Positions 1 through 6,264 of a stretch of DNA of 12,709 bases are shown one piece after another. Each line of letters starts with the position of its first letter. Position 1 is the stretch's first letter. The notes under the pieces are model-generated. The model ran no database searches, had not been told where the DNA came from, and worked only from the letters and a program-made list of their open reading frames with translations. The position numbers were made by a program, and so were the translations under genes. The DNA is from Bacteroidales bacterium (GTDB lineage: Bacteria > Bacteroidota > Bacteroidia > Bacteroidales > UBA10428), in the NCBI GenBank assembly GCA_030626465.1, contig DAOUOU010000068.1, positions 1 through 12,709 of the forward strand. The letters are read 5' to 3'.

Positions 1-37
1 AGCTTATTGGTTTCTTACTAACAACAGATAATTGTAC

Positions 38-45
38 TATTTTTG
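38..45 (+). promoter_or_regulatory. Bacteroidota-type -7 box of nhaA
   Basis: TATTTTTG, followed by C, matches TAnnTTTG exactly. TTTC at 11-14 lies 23 bases upstream and is a weak -33 candidate (3 of 4 to TTTG, spacer on the long side). The start site would fall around 49-52, giving a leader of about ten bases to the ATG at 61. The box also contains the TTG at 43 that would otherwise extend the reading frame. Confidence 0.6.
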
Positions 46-60
46 CGGCCGTCAAAGGAT

Positions 61-1407
61 ATGACTACAAAGAATAACAATGATTCAAAGAATGTAATCA
101 CTACTATTCTTAACCCGTTCCAGAGATTTCTTCAGATTGAAGCTTCAGGAGGGATGTTATTGCTTTTTTTTACTGTGGTAGCTCTTATCGTGGCAAATTC
201 ACCATGGGGTCATAACTACCAGGAGTTCTGGGAGCACCATCTTACTATTGGTATTGATGAGTTTAAAATTTCCAAATCATTGTTGCATTGGATCAACGAT
301 GGTCTTATGGTAATTTTCTTTTTTGTTGTTGGACTCGAAATAAAGCGCGAGCTTGTTGCAGGAGAACTTTCCTCATTTAAACAGGCAAGCTTGCCAGTGG
401 CTGCTGCCTTTGGAGGAATGGTTGTTCCGGCGCTGATATTTATACTTGTTAATACAAATAGTGCCACTGAGGTTGGATGGGGTATACCAATGGCAACTGA
501 CATTGCCTTTTCGCTTGGCGTGCTTAGTCTTCTCGGCAAACGTGTTCCCCTCAGTCTGAAAGTTTTTCTGGTAGCCTTTGCCATTGTTGATGATATTGGA
601 GCCGTAATGGTTATTGCTTTATTTTATAGCGGTGATATACATTGGAATTATTTGTTAATCGGACTTGGATTGTTTCTGGTACTTGTACTTTTTAATCGTC
701 TTGATTTAAGGTATATCCCGGCTTATATGATCATTGGCTGGATCATCTGGTTTTTGTTTTTAAAATCGGGTATTCATCCTACTATTGCCGGTGTTTTGAT
801 CGCTTTTACTATTCCCATGAATCGCAAAATAGATGTTAGTACCTTCAGAAAAAGGATGGACGATAACCTGACAGTTTTTTGTCCAACTGATGATAGTAGT
901 AATAAAATTACGTTAACAAAAAAACAACTGGCCTGCATCGATAATATGGAAGATGAACTTGTGCATGTTCAGAGTCCGGTACAATCTCTTGAACATACCC
1001 TGCACCAGTTTGTTACATTCGTTGTAATGCCGCTTTTTGCTCTCACGAACGCAGGAGTTGTATTCAAGGCATCAGGCATTTCGGATTTTTTTGGAGAATT
1101 AAGCGGAACTATTGAGTTAAGTCTGATCATGGGCAAAGTAATCGGGATCTTTGTTTTTACCTGGCTAAGTGTAAAAATTGGGATGGGAGCACTCCCGGAC
1201 AAGGTTAAATGGATTCATATTCTTGGGTTGGGTTTTCTTGGAGGCATGGGATTCACAATGTCTCTGTTTATATCAAACCTGGCTTTTAGCGGAGCGATAT
1301 TGCTCAATCCAGCAAAGATCGGCATATTAATCGGATCACTTATTGCAGGTATTTTTGGATTCATTGTTCTTAGTGCAACACTGAAAAAGGAATATGTAAA
1401 CGAATAA
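61..1407 (+). CDS. nhaA: Na+/H+ antiporter NhaA
   Basis: Inner-membrane antiporter that expels Na+ (or Li+) in exchange for protons, serving pH and sodium homeostasis. The 448-residue product has about a dozen hydrophobic segments. The family's key aspartate pair is present in the AIVDDIGAV segment at D177-D178, equivalent to E. coli D163-D164. Other family blocks are FFFVVGLEIKREL near residues 90-103, ATDIAFSLGVLSLLGKR near 145-160, and LFALTNAGV after residue 320. It is longer than E. coli NhaA (388 residues), mainly because of a hydrophilic stretch at about 254-312, between the helices usually numbered VIII and IX. I chose ATG at 61 because the upstream in-frame TTG at 43 lies inside a -7 promoter box. 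cysH follows after 12 bases and is probably co-transcribed. Confidence 0.96.
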   Translation: MTTKNNNDSKNVITTILNPFQRFLQIEASGGMLLLFFTVVALIVANSPWGHNYQEFWEHHLTIGIDEFKISKSLLHWINDGLMVIFFFVVGLEIKRELVAGELSSFKQASLPVAAAFGGMVVPALIFILVNTNSATEVGWGIPMATDIAFSLGVLSLLGKRVPLSLKVFLVAFAIVDDIGAVMVIALFYSGDIHWNYLLIGLGLFLVLVLFNRLDLRYIPAYMIIGWIIWFLFLKSGIHPTIAGVLIAFTIPMNRKIDVSTFRKRMDDNLTVFCPTDDSSNKITLTKKQLACIDNMEDELVHVQSPVQSLEHTLHQFVTFVVMPLFALTNAGVVFKASGISDFFGELSGTIELSLIMGKVIGIFVFTWLSVKIGMGALPDKVKWIHILGLGFLGGMGFTMSLFISNLAFSGAILLNPAKIGILIGSLIAGIFGFIVLSATLKKEYVNE

Positions 1408-1419
1408 AATGATTGAGAG

Positions 1420-2130
1420 ATGAAGAATCTGGCTGAAGAGTTGAATATAAAGCTTAAAGACAAGAGTGCTGAGGAAGTACTGAATTATTTTATGTCGATG
1501 TACAGGGGAAAAATAGTATTGGGTTCAAGCCTTGGGACAGAGGACCAGGTATTAACTGATATCCTTGTGAATATCGATAAGAATATATCCATTTTTACTC
1601 TTGATACAGGCCGTCTGTTTTCCGAAACTTATGATTTAATAGACAGAACAAATAAAAAATATGGCATTAAAATAAAGGTATATTTTCCCGATAGTAAGAA
1701 GGTGGAATCAATGGTCAATACCAAAGGGATAAATCTGTTCTATGAGAGTATTGAAAATCGAAAACAATGTTGCAATATAAGAAAGATTGAACCCCTCAAG
1801 AAAGCGCTGCCGGGCTATGATGTATGGATTACCGGTTTAAGGAAGGACCAATCGTTAAACCGTTTCTATACCCATCTGGTTGAGTGGGATGAAACACATA
1901 AGGTTCTTAAGGTAAATCCATTAATTCACTGGACAGAGAAAGAGGTATGGAATTACATTAAGGAGAATAATGTACCTTACAATGCATTGCATGATAAGGG
2001 TTTTCCGAGTATAGGATGCCAACCCTGTACACGTGCTGTCAAACCTGGTGAAGATTTTCGTTCAGGGCGCTGGTGGTGGGAGGAACCGAAAAATAACGAA
2101 TGCGGAATACACGTGAAGGAAGAGGAATAA
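1420..2130 (+). CDS. cysH: Assimilatory adenylyl-sulfate (APS) reductase, 4Fe-4S type
   Basis: Cytoplasmic enzyme of sulfate assimilation that reduces activated sulfate to sulfite, using thioredoxin or a similar thiol donor. The 236-residue protein has the PAPS-reductase adenine-nucleotide fold: SSLGTEDQVL at 36-45, LDTGRLF at 61-67 and GLRKDQSLNR at 139-148. A Cys-Cys pair at 117-118 and a CxxC at 200-203 would ligate a [4Fe-4S] cluster. This marks the bacterial APS-using enzymes as opposed to cluster-free PAPS reductases. The catalytic cysteine is C228 in the C-terminal ECGIH motif. It starts 12 bases after nhaA with a GAGAG just before the ATG. It ends 11 bp from the convergent mnmA. No other sulfate-assimilation genes are in view. 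Substrate preference for APS is inferred from the cluster cysteines. Confidence 0.93.
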   Translation: MKNLAEELNIKLKDKSAEEVLNYFMSMYRGKIVLGSSLGTEDQVLTDILVNIDKNISIFTLDTGRLFSETYDLIDRTNKKYGIKIKVYFPDSKKVESMVNTKGINLFYESIENRKQCCNIRKIEPLKKALPGYDVWITGLRKDQSLNRFYTHLVEWDETHKVLKVNPLIHWTEKEVWNYIKENNVPYNALHDKGFPSIGCQPCTRAVKPGEDFRSGRWWWEEPKNNECGIHVKEEE

Positions 2131-2141
2131 AAAACCGAGGA

Positions 2142-3332
2142 CTATTCAATTACACCAGATCCGAGAAGTTCATCATCATCATACCAGGCCGCAAATTGTC
2201 CGGAGGTTATTCCTCTCTGCGCCCTGGCAAACAAAATATATATACCATTATCCTGCATATACAGGGTAGCCTTCTGCAGAGGCTGTCGGTACCTGATGCG
2301 GACCATATAATCTCTTTTTTCTCCGCTATTCATTAGTAAATCTTCTCTTATCCAATGAATATCTGACTTTGCAATAAACAGGGCATAACGATTTAAACAG
2401 GGATGATTATGGCCCTGCCCGACATAAAGTACATTACGATCTGTATCTGCAGACAAAACAAAGAGCGGTTCTTTTTTACCACCAACATTTAGTCCTTTGC
2501 GCTGACCAACAGTAAAATAATGAGCACCATTGTGCTTTCCGATTATTGAACCATCATTGGAATTGAAGTAATCTGCGTTACAGAATTCAATCAGTTCACT
2601 GAGAGGATAGTCTTTACCAGCCACAGGTTTTTTTTTGTCAATAGGAATATCCTTTGGAATTTCGATAATTACTCCTTCCTTCGGATGAAGCTTTTGTTGA
2701 AGGAACTTCGGCAGGTCTACCTTTCCCACAAAACATATACCTTGCGAGTCTTTCCTTTTGGCTGTCGCCAACCCTTGTTCTGCAGCTATTTTACGAATTT
2801 CAGACTTCAACATCTGACCGATGGGGAAAATCACCGGCGCAAGTTGTCGTTGATTTAACTGACAGAGGAAATAACTCTGATCCTTTTCAGGATCTGAACC
2901 AGCCAGCAAACGATGAATAGCTTTCCCGTTTTTCTGAATTGTATCTTTTCTGCAATAATGCCCGGTAGCAATATAGTCTGCCTTGAGTTCCTTAGTCTTT
3001 TCGAGAAACAAATCAAATTTTACTTCCCTGTTGCATAGAACGTCAGGATTTGGTGTTCGCCCCTTCTGGTATTCATCGAACATGTAGTCGACAACGCGCT
3101 TACGATACTGATCACTAAAGTCTACGGTATGTAAAGGGATATCTAATTTTTTAGTTACAAGTTCAGCAAAGATCAGATCATCATGCCAGGGACAATCTCC
3201 TTCGAGAATACCCGCTGTGTCATGCCAGTTTATCATGAACAGACCGATTACATCATGGCCCTGTTTCTTAAGCAGATAAGCTGCAACACTTGAATCTACA
3301 CCTCCCGATATACCAACTACAATCTTTGCCAT
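2142..3332 (-). CDS. mnmA: tRNA-specific 2-thiouridylase MnmA
   Basis: Cytoplasmic enzyme that installs sulfur at C2 of the wobble uridine (U34) of tRNAs for Lys, Glu and Gln, after ATP activation of the base. The 396-residue protein begins with the PP-loop GISGGVDSS at 7-15. The nucleophilic cysteine is C100 in the NPDVLCNREVKF segment and the persulfide cysteine is C200 in GICFVG, matching E. coli C102 and C199. The central HYFTVGQRKGL block and the C-terminal beta-barrel region (RYRQPLQKA, GQFAAWYDDDELLG) are intact. The ATG at 3332 places the PP-loop at the normal distance. It lies about 50 bp downstream of ribH on the same strand with no promoter box seen between them, so read-through from ribH is likely. 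It converges on cysH with an 11 bp gap and no obvious terminator hairpin. Confidence 0.98.
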   Translation of the reverse strand: MAKIVVGISGGVDSSVAAYLLKKQGHDVIGLFMINWHDTAGILEGDCPWHDDLIFAELVTKKLDIPLHTVDFSDQYRKRVVDYMFDEYQKGRTPNPDVLCNREVKFDLFLEKTKELKADYIATGHYCRKDTIQKNGKAIHRLLAGSDPEKDQSYFLCQLNQRQLAPVIFPIGQMLKSEIRKIAAEQGLATAKRKDSQGICFVGKVDLPKFLQQKLHPKEGVIIEIPKDIPIDKKKPVAGKDYPLSELIEFCNADYFNSNDGSIIGKHNGAHYFTVGQRKGLNVGGKKEPLFVLSADTDRNVLYVGQGHNHPCLNRYALFIAKSDIHWIREDLLMNSGEKRDYMVRIRYRQPLQKATLYMQDNGIYILFARAQRGITSGQFAAWYDDDELLGSGVIE

Positions 3333-3382
3333 ACTATTTGAGTCCGGTTTCTGACTAATAGAAAGCGAGTTATTGAATTATA

Positions 3383-3883
3383 TTATTTTTTTCCAAGAGT
3401 TCTTCGCCGGAAAGCAACCATCTTGATAGCTGTAATTGCAGCTTCATCTCCTTTATTACCATGTTTGCCACCTGCACGTTCCTTTGCCTGTTCCAGAGTA
3501 TTGGTCGTTAGAACACCATAAATAAAGGGTATATTGTAGTCTATATTTAGCCGGGTAATTCCAAAAGTTACTCCCTGGCAGATATAATCGAAATGCGGTG
3601 TTTCTCCCCGAATAACACAACCGATACAGATAACAGCATCAAATGATTTGGCTTCAGCAAGTACGCGTGCCCCTGCCGTTAATTCAAAACTACCCGGAAC
3701 ATGATCAACCTTTATATGATTTGGGTCAGCTCCCTGCTTTACCAGTGTCTTATAGGCACCCTCTAATAGTGCAGAAGTAATTTCAGAGTTCCATTCAGAT
3801 ACTACCATGGCGAAGCGCATATCTTTTGCTGATGGTACTTCATTCGGGTTATAATCTGACAGATTCTTTAATGCAGTTGCCAT
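3383..3883 (-). CDS. ribH: 6,7-dimethyl-8-ribityllumazine synthase
   Basis: Penultimate enzyme of riboflavin synthesis. It condenses 5-amino-6-ribitylamino-uracil with 3,4-dihydroxy-2-butanone 4-phosphate, usually inside an oligomeric or capsid-like assembly. The 166-residue protein is full length. It has VVSEWN at 27-32, PGSFEL at 63-68, IRGETPHFDY at 91-100 with the catalytic-site His97, and HGNKGDEAA at 141-149, which contributes to the phosphate-binding site. I start at the ATG at 3883 because the sequence MATALKNLSDYNP fits the family N-terminus. A TTG at 3904 would add seven residues from the terminator-like leader. No other rib genes are nearby. The gene follows the TPR gene on the minus strand, separated by an 11-bp-stem hairpin. 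mnmA follows downstream. Confidence 0.97.
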   Translation of the reverse strand: MATALKNLSDYNPNEVPSAKDMRFAMVVSEWNSEITSALLEGAYKTLVKQGADPNHIKVDHVPGSFELTAGARVLAEAKSFDAVICIGCVIRGETPHFDYICQGVTFGITRLNIDYNIPFIYGVLTTNTLEQAKERAGGKHGNKGDEAAITAIKMVAFRRRTLGKK

Positions 3884-3904
3884 GTTATGTAATTTTAAAA
3901 ACAA

Positions 3905-3941
3905 AAAAGTATCAACATCCGTCCGGACAATTGATACTTTT
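3905..3941 (-). terminator. Hairpin terminator/possible attenuator between the TPR gene and ribH
   Basis: AAAAGTATCAA (3905-3915) and TTGATACTTTT (3931-3941) form a perfect 11-bp inverted repeat with a 15-base loop. Read on the minus strand, the 3' arm runs into TTTTTTGTTTTT, the layout of an intrinsic terminator. It sits after the TPR stop (3963) and only about 20 bases before the ribH ATG (3883), so it could end TPR transcription, control read-through into ribH, or both. The loop contains the 8-base palindrome GTCCGGAC (3921-3928). Confidence 0.6.
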
Positions 3942-3962
3942 CTACTGACGGATCAGGTTTTA

Positions 3963-4649
3963 TTATAATTTCATCTTTGCAGCTTGTATATATTTATCAA
4001 TATCCCTTGCTTCCTCAGATTCAGGGTATTCTTTATTGATTTTCTCATAAGCTGCAAGGGCTTTTTTATAATTATTAATTTCTTCATATACAAGGCCGAG
4101 TTTTTTTAGATAAACTGCTGTGATAAAGTCATTTTTATTCTTGCTTACAGCTTCTTCATAGAAAGAAATAGCCTCGTCAAGATCATCCAGTTCAACATAA
4201 GCATCACCAATAGACCCCATGGCGATCAGGGATACCAGTTTATCATTAGAGTCGAATTTCTTTAAGTGTTCAATAGCATCTTCATAATCACCCAGTCTGA
4301 GAAAACATATACCAGCATAATAATATGCAAGATTTGCTGTTTTTGTTATGCCATATTCATCAATTATATCAATGAATCCGTAAGCATCACCATCTCCTTC
4401 AAGGGCAAGAAGGAATGAATCTCTTTCAAAATATTGTTCTGCCCTGAAAATCTGTGCCTGGGCTTCATTTTCTTTCGGGTTAAGAATAAATTTGTTATAT
4501 CCCAGATATATACCAATAATTCCTATTATTACCGCTATAATAATAGATAAACTTTTCTTGTTTTCCTCTATGTATTGTTCAGTCCTTGTCAGCGCATGTT
4601 CAACAGTTTCAAAACCAGATTCATGTTGCGCATTTTTCTTTTTGCTCAT
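3963..4649 (-). CDS. Membrane-anchored tetratricopeptide-repeat protein (YfgM-like architecture)
   Basis: The 228-residue protein has a basic, hydrophilic N-terminus of about 32 residues. One hydrophobic helix follows at about 34-51, rich in Ile and Gly. After it comes a long soluble domain with TPR-type helix pairs, for example AYYYAGICFLRLGDYEDAIE and VYLKKLGLVYEEINNYKKAL. The sequence shows no cleavable signal or lipobox, so the helix is probably a single anchor with the TPR domain facing the periplasm. This layout resembles the YfgM/TPR_21 group, which works with the Sec and periplasmic chaperone machinery in enterobacteria. That role is analogy only; the partner here is unknown. It has its own well-formed promoter, is divergent from recF, and lies upstream of ribH behind a terminator-like hairpin. 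Confidence 0.85.
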   Translation of the reverse strand: MSKKKNAQHESGFETVEHALTRTEQYIEENKKSLSIIIAVIIGIIGIYLGYNKFILNPKENEAQAQIFRAEQYFERDSFLLALEGDGDAYGFIDIIDEYGITKTANLAYYYAGICFLRLGDYEDAIEHLKKFDSNDKLVSLIAMGSIGDAYVELDDLDEAISFYEEAVSKNKNDFITAVYLKKLGLVYEEINNYKKALAAYEKINKEYPESEEARDIDKYIQAAKMKL

Positions 4650-4681
4650 TTTTATAAAGTTATGCTAGTTGAAACAGCATG

Positions 4682-4712
4682 CAAAAATAAATTATTTTCG
4701 ATGAAAGACAAA
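4682..4712 (-). promoter_or_regulatory. Consensus Bacteroidota promoter of the TPR gene
   Basis: On the minus strand, TTTG (4712-4709), a 19-base spacer and TATTTTTG (4689-4682) reproduce the TTTG-N19-TAnnTTTG primary sigma promoter exactly. Transcription should start near 4676-4678, leaving a leader of about 27 bases to the ATG at 4649. This is the best promoter in the window and the main sequence evidence for the phylum assignment. Confidence 0.8.
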
Positions 4713-4793
4713 AATTATATGATACCATACCTTAGCTTCTTTAAAAGATACAGGAATTTCAACTTATAGATAGTGCTATTGGGAGTTAATCTT

Positions 4794-4801
4794 TACTTTT
4801 G
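4794..4801 (+). promoter_or_regulatory. -7 box of recF
   Basis: TACTTTTG followed by T matches TAnnTTTG. I see no good TTTG at the proper distance upstream, so only the -7 part is supported. The start site would be about 22 bases before the recF ATG. It is divergent from the TPR promoter about 80 bp away. Confidence 0.5.
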
Positions 4802-4827
4802 TCTTGTAATTTCATTGTAAGAAATCA

Positions 4828-5934
4828 ATGCATATAAAACTTCTCTCTCTAATAAATTTTAAGAATTATAAAGAGGTGTCTTTGGAATTGCATCCAAAGT
4901 TAAATTGCTTTGTTGGCGATAATGGTGCAGGGAAAACTAATTTTCTGGATGCCTTATATTATCTCTGCATGTGCAAAAGTTATTTTACTAGTACTGATCA
5001 ATATTCAATATACTCCGGTGAAAAGTTTATGGCTCTTCAGGCTGACTTCATCAGGAAAAACAAGTCGGAGGAAATTTATTGCGGATTGAAGCAAAACAGA
5101 AAAAAGAAATTCCGCAGAAATAAAAAGGAGTATTTGAAATTAAGCGACCACATAGGCTTATTTCCCGTGGTAATGGTTTCACCGGCAGATATACAACTGA
5201 TTCTTGATGGCAGCGAGGAAAGAAGGAAATATATGAATAGTGTTATTTCCCAATACAATAAGACATACCTTAATGATATCATTCATTACAACAAAGTGCT
5301 GGCGCAACGAAACAAATTTCTGAAAGATACCCTGAGGAATGGATCGCAGATGGATTTACTCGATATTTTTGATAAACAATTAGTTACTTTAGGGAATGAA
5401 ATTTACAGGGCACGATACCAGTTTATAAAGGAATTTATCCCGGTTTTTGATCGTTACTATTCATTCATTTCAGAAAATAATGAATCAGTTGAGTTGATTT
5501 ACGAGTCACAGTTAAATTCAGGAGATTACTCAGAAAAATTAAAGAATTCCCGAAATAAAGATTTGGTATTGCAGTACACGACAACAGGAATTCATAAGGA
5601 TGATCTTGTGTTAAGTCTTAATGGAAACTCAATAAAAAAGATCGGTTCACAAGGTCAGCAGAAAACGTACCTGGTATCGCTTAAGCTCGCACAATTTGAA
5701 TTTCTTAAACAGGTAAATGATGTTTTACCGGTGCTTTTGCTTGATGATGTCTTTGATAAGTTTGATCCAAATCGTGTGAAACAAATGCTCAAACTGGTAG
5801 CCGCTGATTCATTCGGGCAGATATTCATTACACATACAAACATTGACCGTATGAAAGATTTGCTTGGTGAGTTGAGATTTGAGCATAAGCTATTCCTTGT
5901 AACCAAAGGGGCCATTGAAGAAATTAAGAATTAA
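4828..5934 (+). CDS. recF: DNA replication and repair protein RecF
   Basis: ABC/SMC-type ATPase that binds gapped DNA and, with RecO and RecR, helps load RecA at single-strand gaps. The 368-residue length is typical. It has the Walker A motif GDNGAGKTN at 30-38, the ABC signature region GSQGQQKT at 273-280, and Walker B LLLDDVFDKFD beginning at 303 with acidic residues D306-D307. A histidine switch segment, IFITHT, follows near 332-337. The N-terminus (MHIKLLSLINFKNY) is the usual RecF beginning. The stop codon lies inside the first unit of a 14-bp tandem repeat, so the repeat encodes the last residues. It is divergent from the TPR gene; a DUF721 gene follows about 330 bp downstream. Confidence 0.97.
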   Translation: MHIKLLSLINFKNYKEVSLELHPKLNCFVGDNGAGKTNFLDALYYLCMCKSYFTSTDQYSIYSGEKFMALQADFIRKNKSEEIYCGLKQNRKKKFRRNKKEYLKLSDHIGLFPVVMVSPADIQLILDGSEERRKYMNSVISQYNKTYLNDIIHYNKVLAQRNKFLKDTLRNGSQMDLLDIFDKQLVTLGNEIYRARYQFIKEFIPVFDRYYSFISENNESVELIYESQLNSGDYSEKLKNSRNKDLVLQYTTTGIHKDDLVLSLNGNSIKKIGSQGQQKTYLVSLKLAQFEFLKQVNDVLPVLLLDDVFDKFDPNRVKQMLKLVAADSFGQIFITHTNIDRMKDLLGELRFEHKLFLVTKGAIEEIKN

Positions 5935-5960
5935 AAATTAAGAATTAAAAATTAAGAATT
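5922..5960 (+). repeat. 14-bp tandem repeat over the recF stop codon
   Basis: The unit AATTAAGAATTAAA occurs at 5922-5935 and 5936-5949, with a partial third copy (11 of 14 bases) at 5950-5960. The first copy includes the recF TAA (5932-5934). The core ATTAAGAAT reappears inverted, as ATTCTTAAT, at 5995-6003 and 6222-6230. Confidence 0.9.
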
Positions 5961-6012
5961 AGATATTACGGATTGGTGAGTAGGAACATTTTTGATTCTT
6001 AATCACAAGTGT

Positions 6013-6054
6013 CCAGAGAATGTTATTCTTGAATAGCCGGAATAACTGTGCTGG
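6013..6054. repeat. Interrupted inverted repeat
   Basis: GTTATTC (6022-6028) pairs with GAATAAC (6040-6046) around an 11-base loop. Beyond a small internal loop, CCAG (6013-6016) pairs with CTGG (6051-6054). It could fold as an RNA stem-loop on either strand. No T-run follows, so it is not an obvious terminator. Confidence 0.6.
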
Positions 6055-6063
6055 AAGGGTTTA

Positions 6064-6076
6064 ACCTCTACGAGGT
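6064..6076. repeat. Mini-hairpin ACCTC-TAC-GAGGT
   Basis: A perfect 5-bp stem with a three-base loop TAC. It shares its architecture with the units at 6115-6127, 6130-6142 and 6183-6195. Confidence 0.65.
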
Positions 6077-6101
6077 AAAAGGATAAGGGTACTTTCTCTG
6101 T

Positions 6102-6155
6102 CTACAATACCATAAGCTCTACGAGCTATTCGCCGTAGGCGATAAAGTATTGTAG
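6102..6155. repeat. Compound inverted repeat with two nested mini-hairpins
   Basis: CTACAATAC (6102-6110) and GTATTGTAG (6147-6155) form a perfect 9-bp outer stem. Inside are two perfect 5-bp hairpins with three-base loops: AGCTC-TAC-GAGCT (6115-6127) and TCGCC-GTA-GGCGA (6130-6142). The whole could fold as a three-way junction. The loops TAC and GTA are reverse complements of each other. Confidence 0.75.
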
Positions 6156-6182
6156 TTGAACCGGTTACATATTTTTCCAAAT

Positions 6183-6195
6183 TCGCCGTAGGTGA
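6183..6195. repeat. Mini-hairpin TCGCC-GTA-GGTGA
   Basis: A near-copy of the unit at 6130-6142 (TCGCC-GTA-GGCGA) with one base changed. The change keeps pairing as a G-T wobble. The shared flanking bases (ATTCGCCGTAGG-GAT) show the two are diverged copies of one repeat. Confidence 0.65.
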
Positions 6196-6264
6196 TTAAC
6201 AGGTTTAATAGGGGACCAATTATTCTTAATAAATAATTTGTATAAAAACTATAATTTTATACGA

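Larger units (their letters stand above)
5935..6264. other. recF-DUF721 spacer: palindrome-rich, no gene
   Basis: About 330 bp without a convincing reading frame or any tRNA- or rRNA-like segment. After the tandem repeat it holds a chain of inverted repeats: 6013-6054, 6064-6076, the compound element 6102-6155, AACCGGTT at 6159-6166, 6183-6195, and a hairpin at 6237-6265 over the DUF721 start. The structured block lies between two direct copies of ATTCTTAAT (5995-6003 and 6222-6230). This is consistent with a REP/MITE-like element or a structured RNA; neither is proven. Confidence 0.6.

Noticed and set aside
216..584. Minus-strand open frame inside nhaA
   Set aside because: It is the reverse shadow of a clear NhaA coding region, with no recognisable domain. 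The same applies to the minus-strand frames at 969-1202 and 1215-1463.
2100..2336. Plus-strand open frame across the cysH end and mnmA
   Set aside because: It overlaps two well-supported genes in other frames and shows no protein-like features.
3884..3962. FMN riboswitch upstream of ribH
   Set aside because: The spacer is only 79 bases and lacks the conserved multi-helix FMN aptamer sequence; only a terminator-like hairpin and a short alternative pairing are visible.
5076..5915. Minus-strand open frames within recF
   Set aside because: They are antisense to the intact RecF motifs; the composition looks like reverse-complement coding sequence.
5922..6195. CRISPR array
   Set aside because: Repeats are 13-14 bases, irregularly spaced and without unique spacers of constant length; no cas genes are present.
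5960..6237. tRNA or other standard RNA gene in the recF-DUF721 spacer
   Set aside because: No cloverleaf with a T-loop and acceptor stem could be assembled; the palindromes do not match a standard RNA that I recognise.
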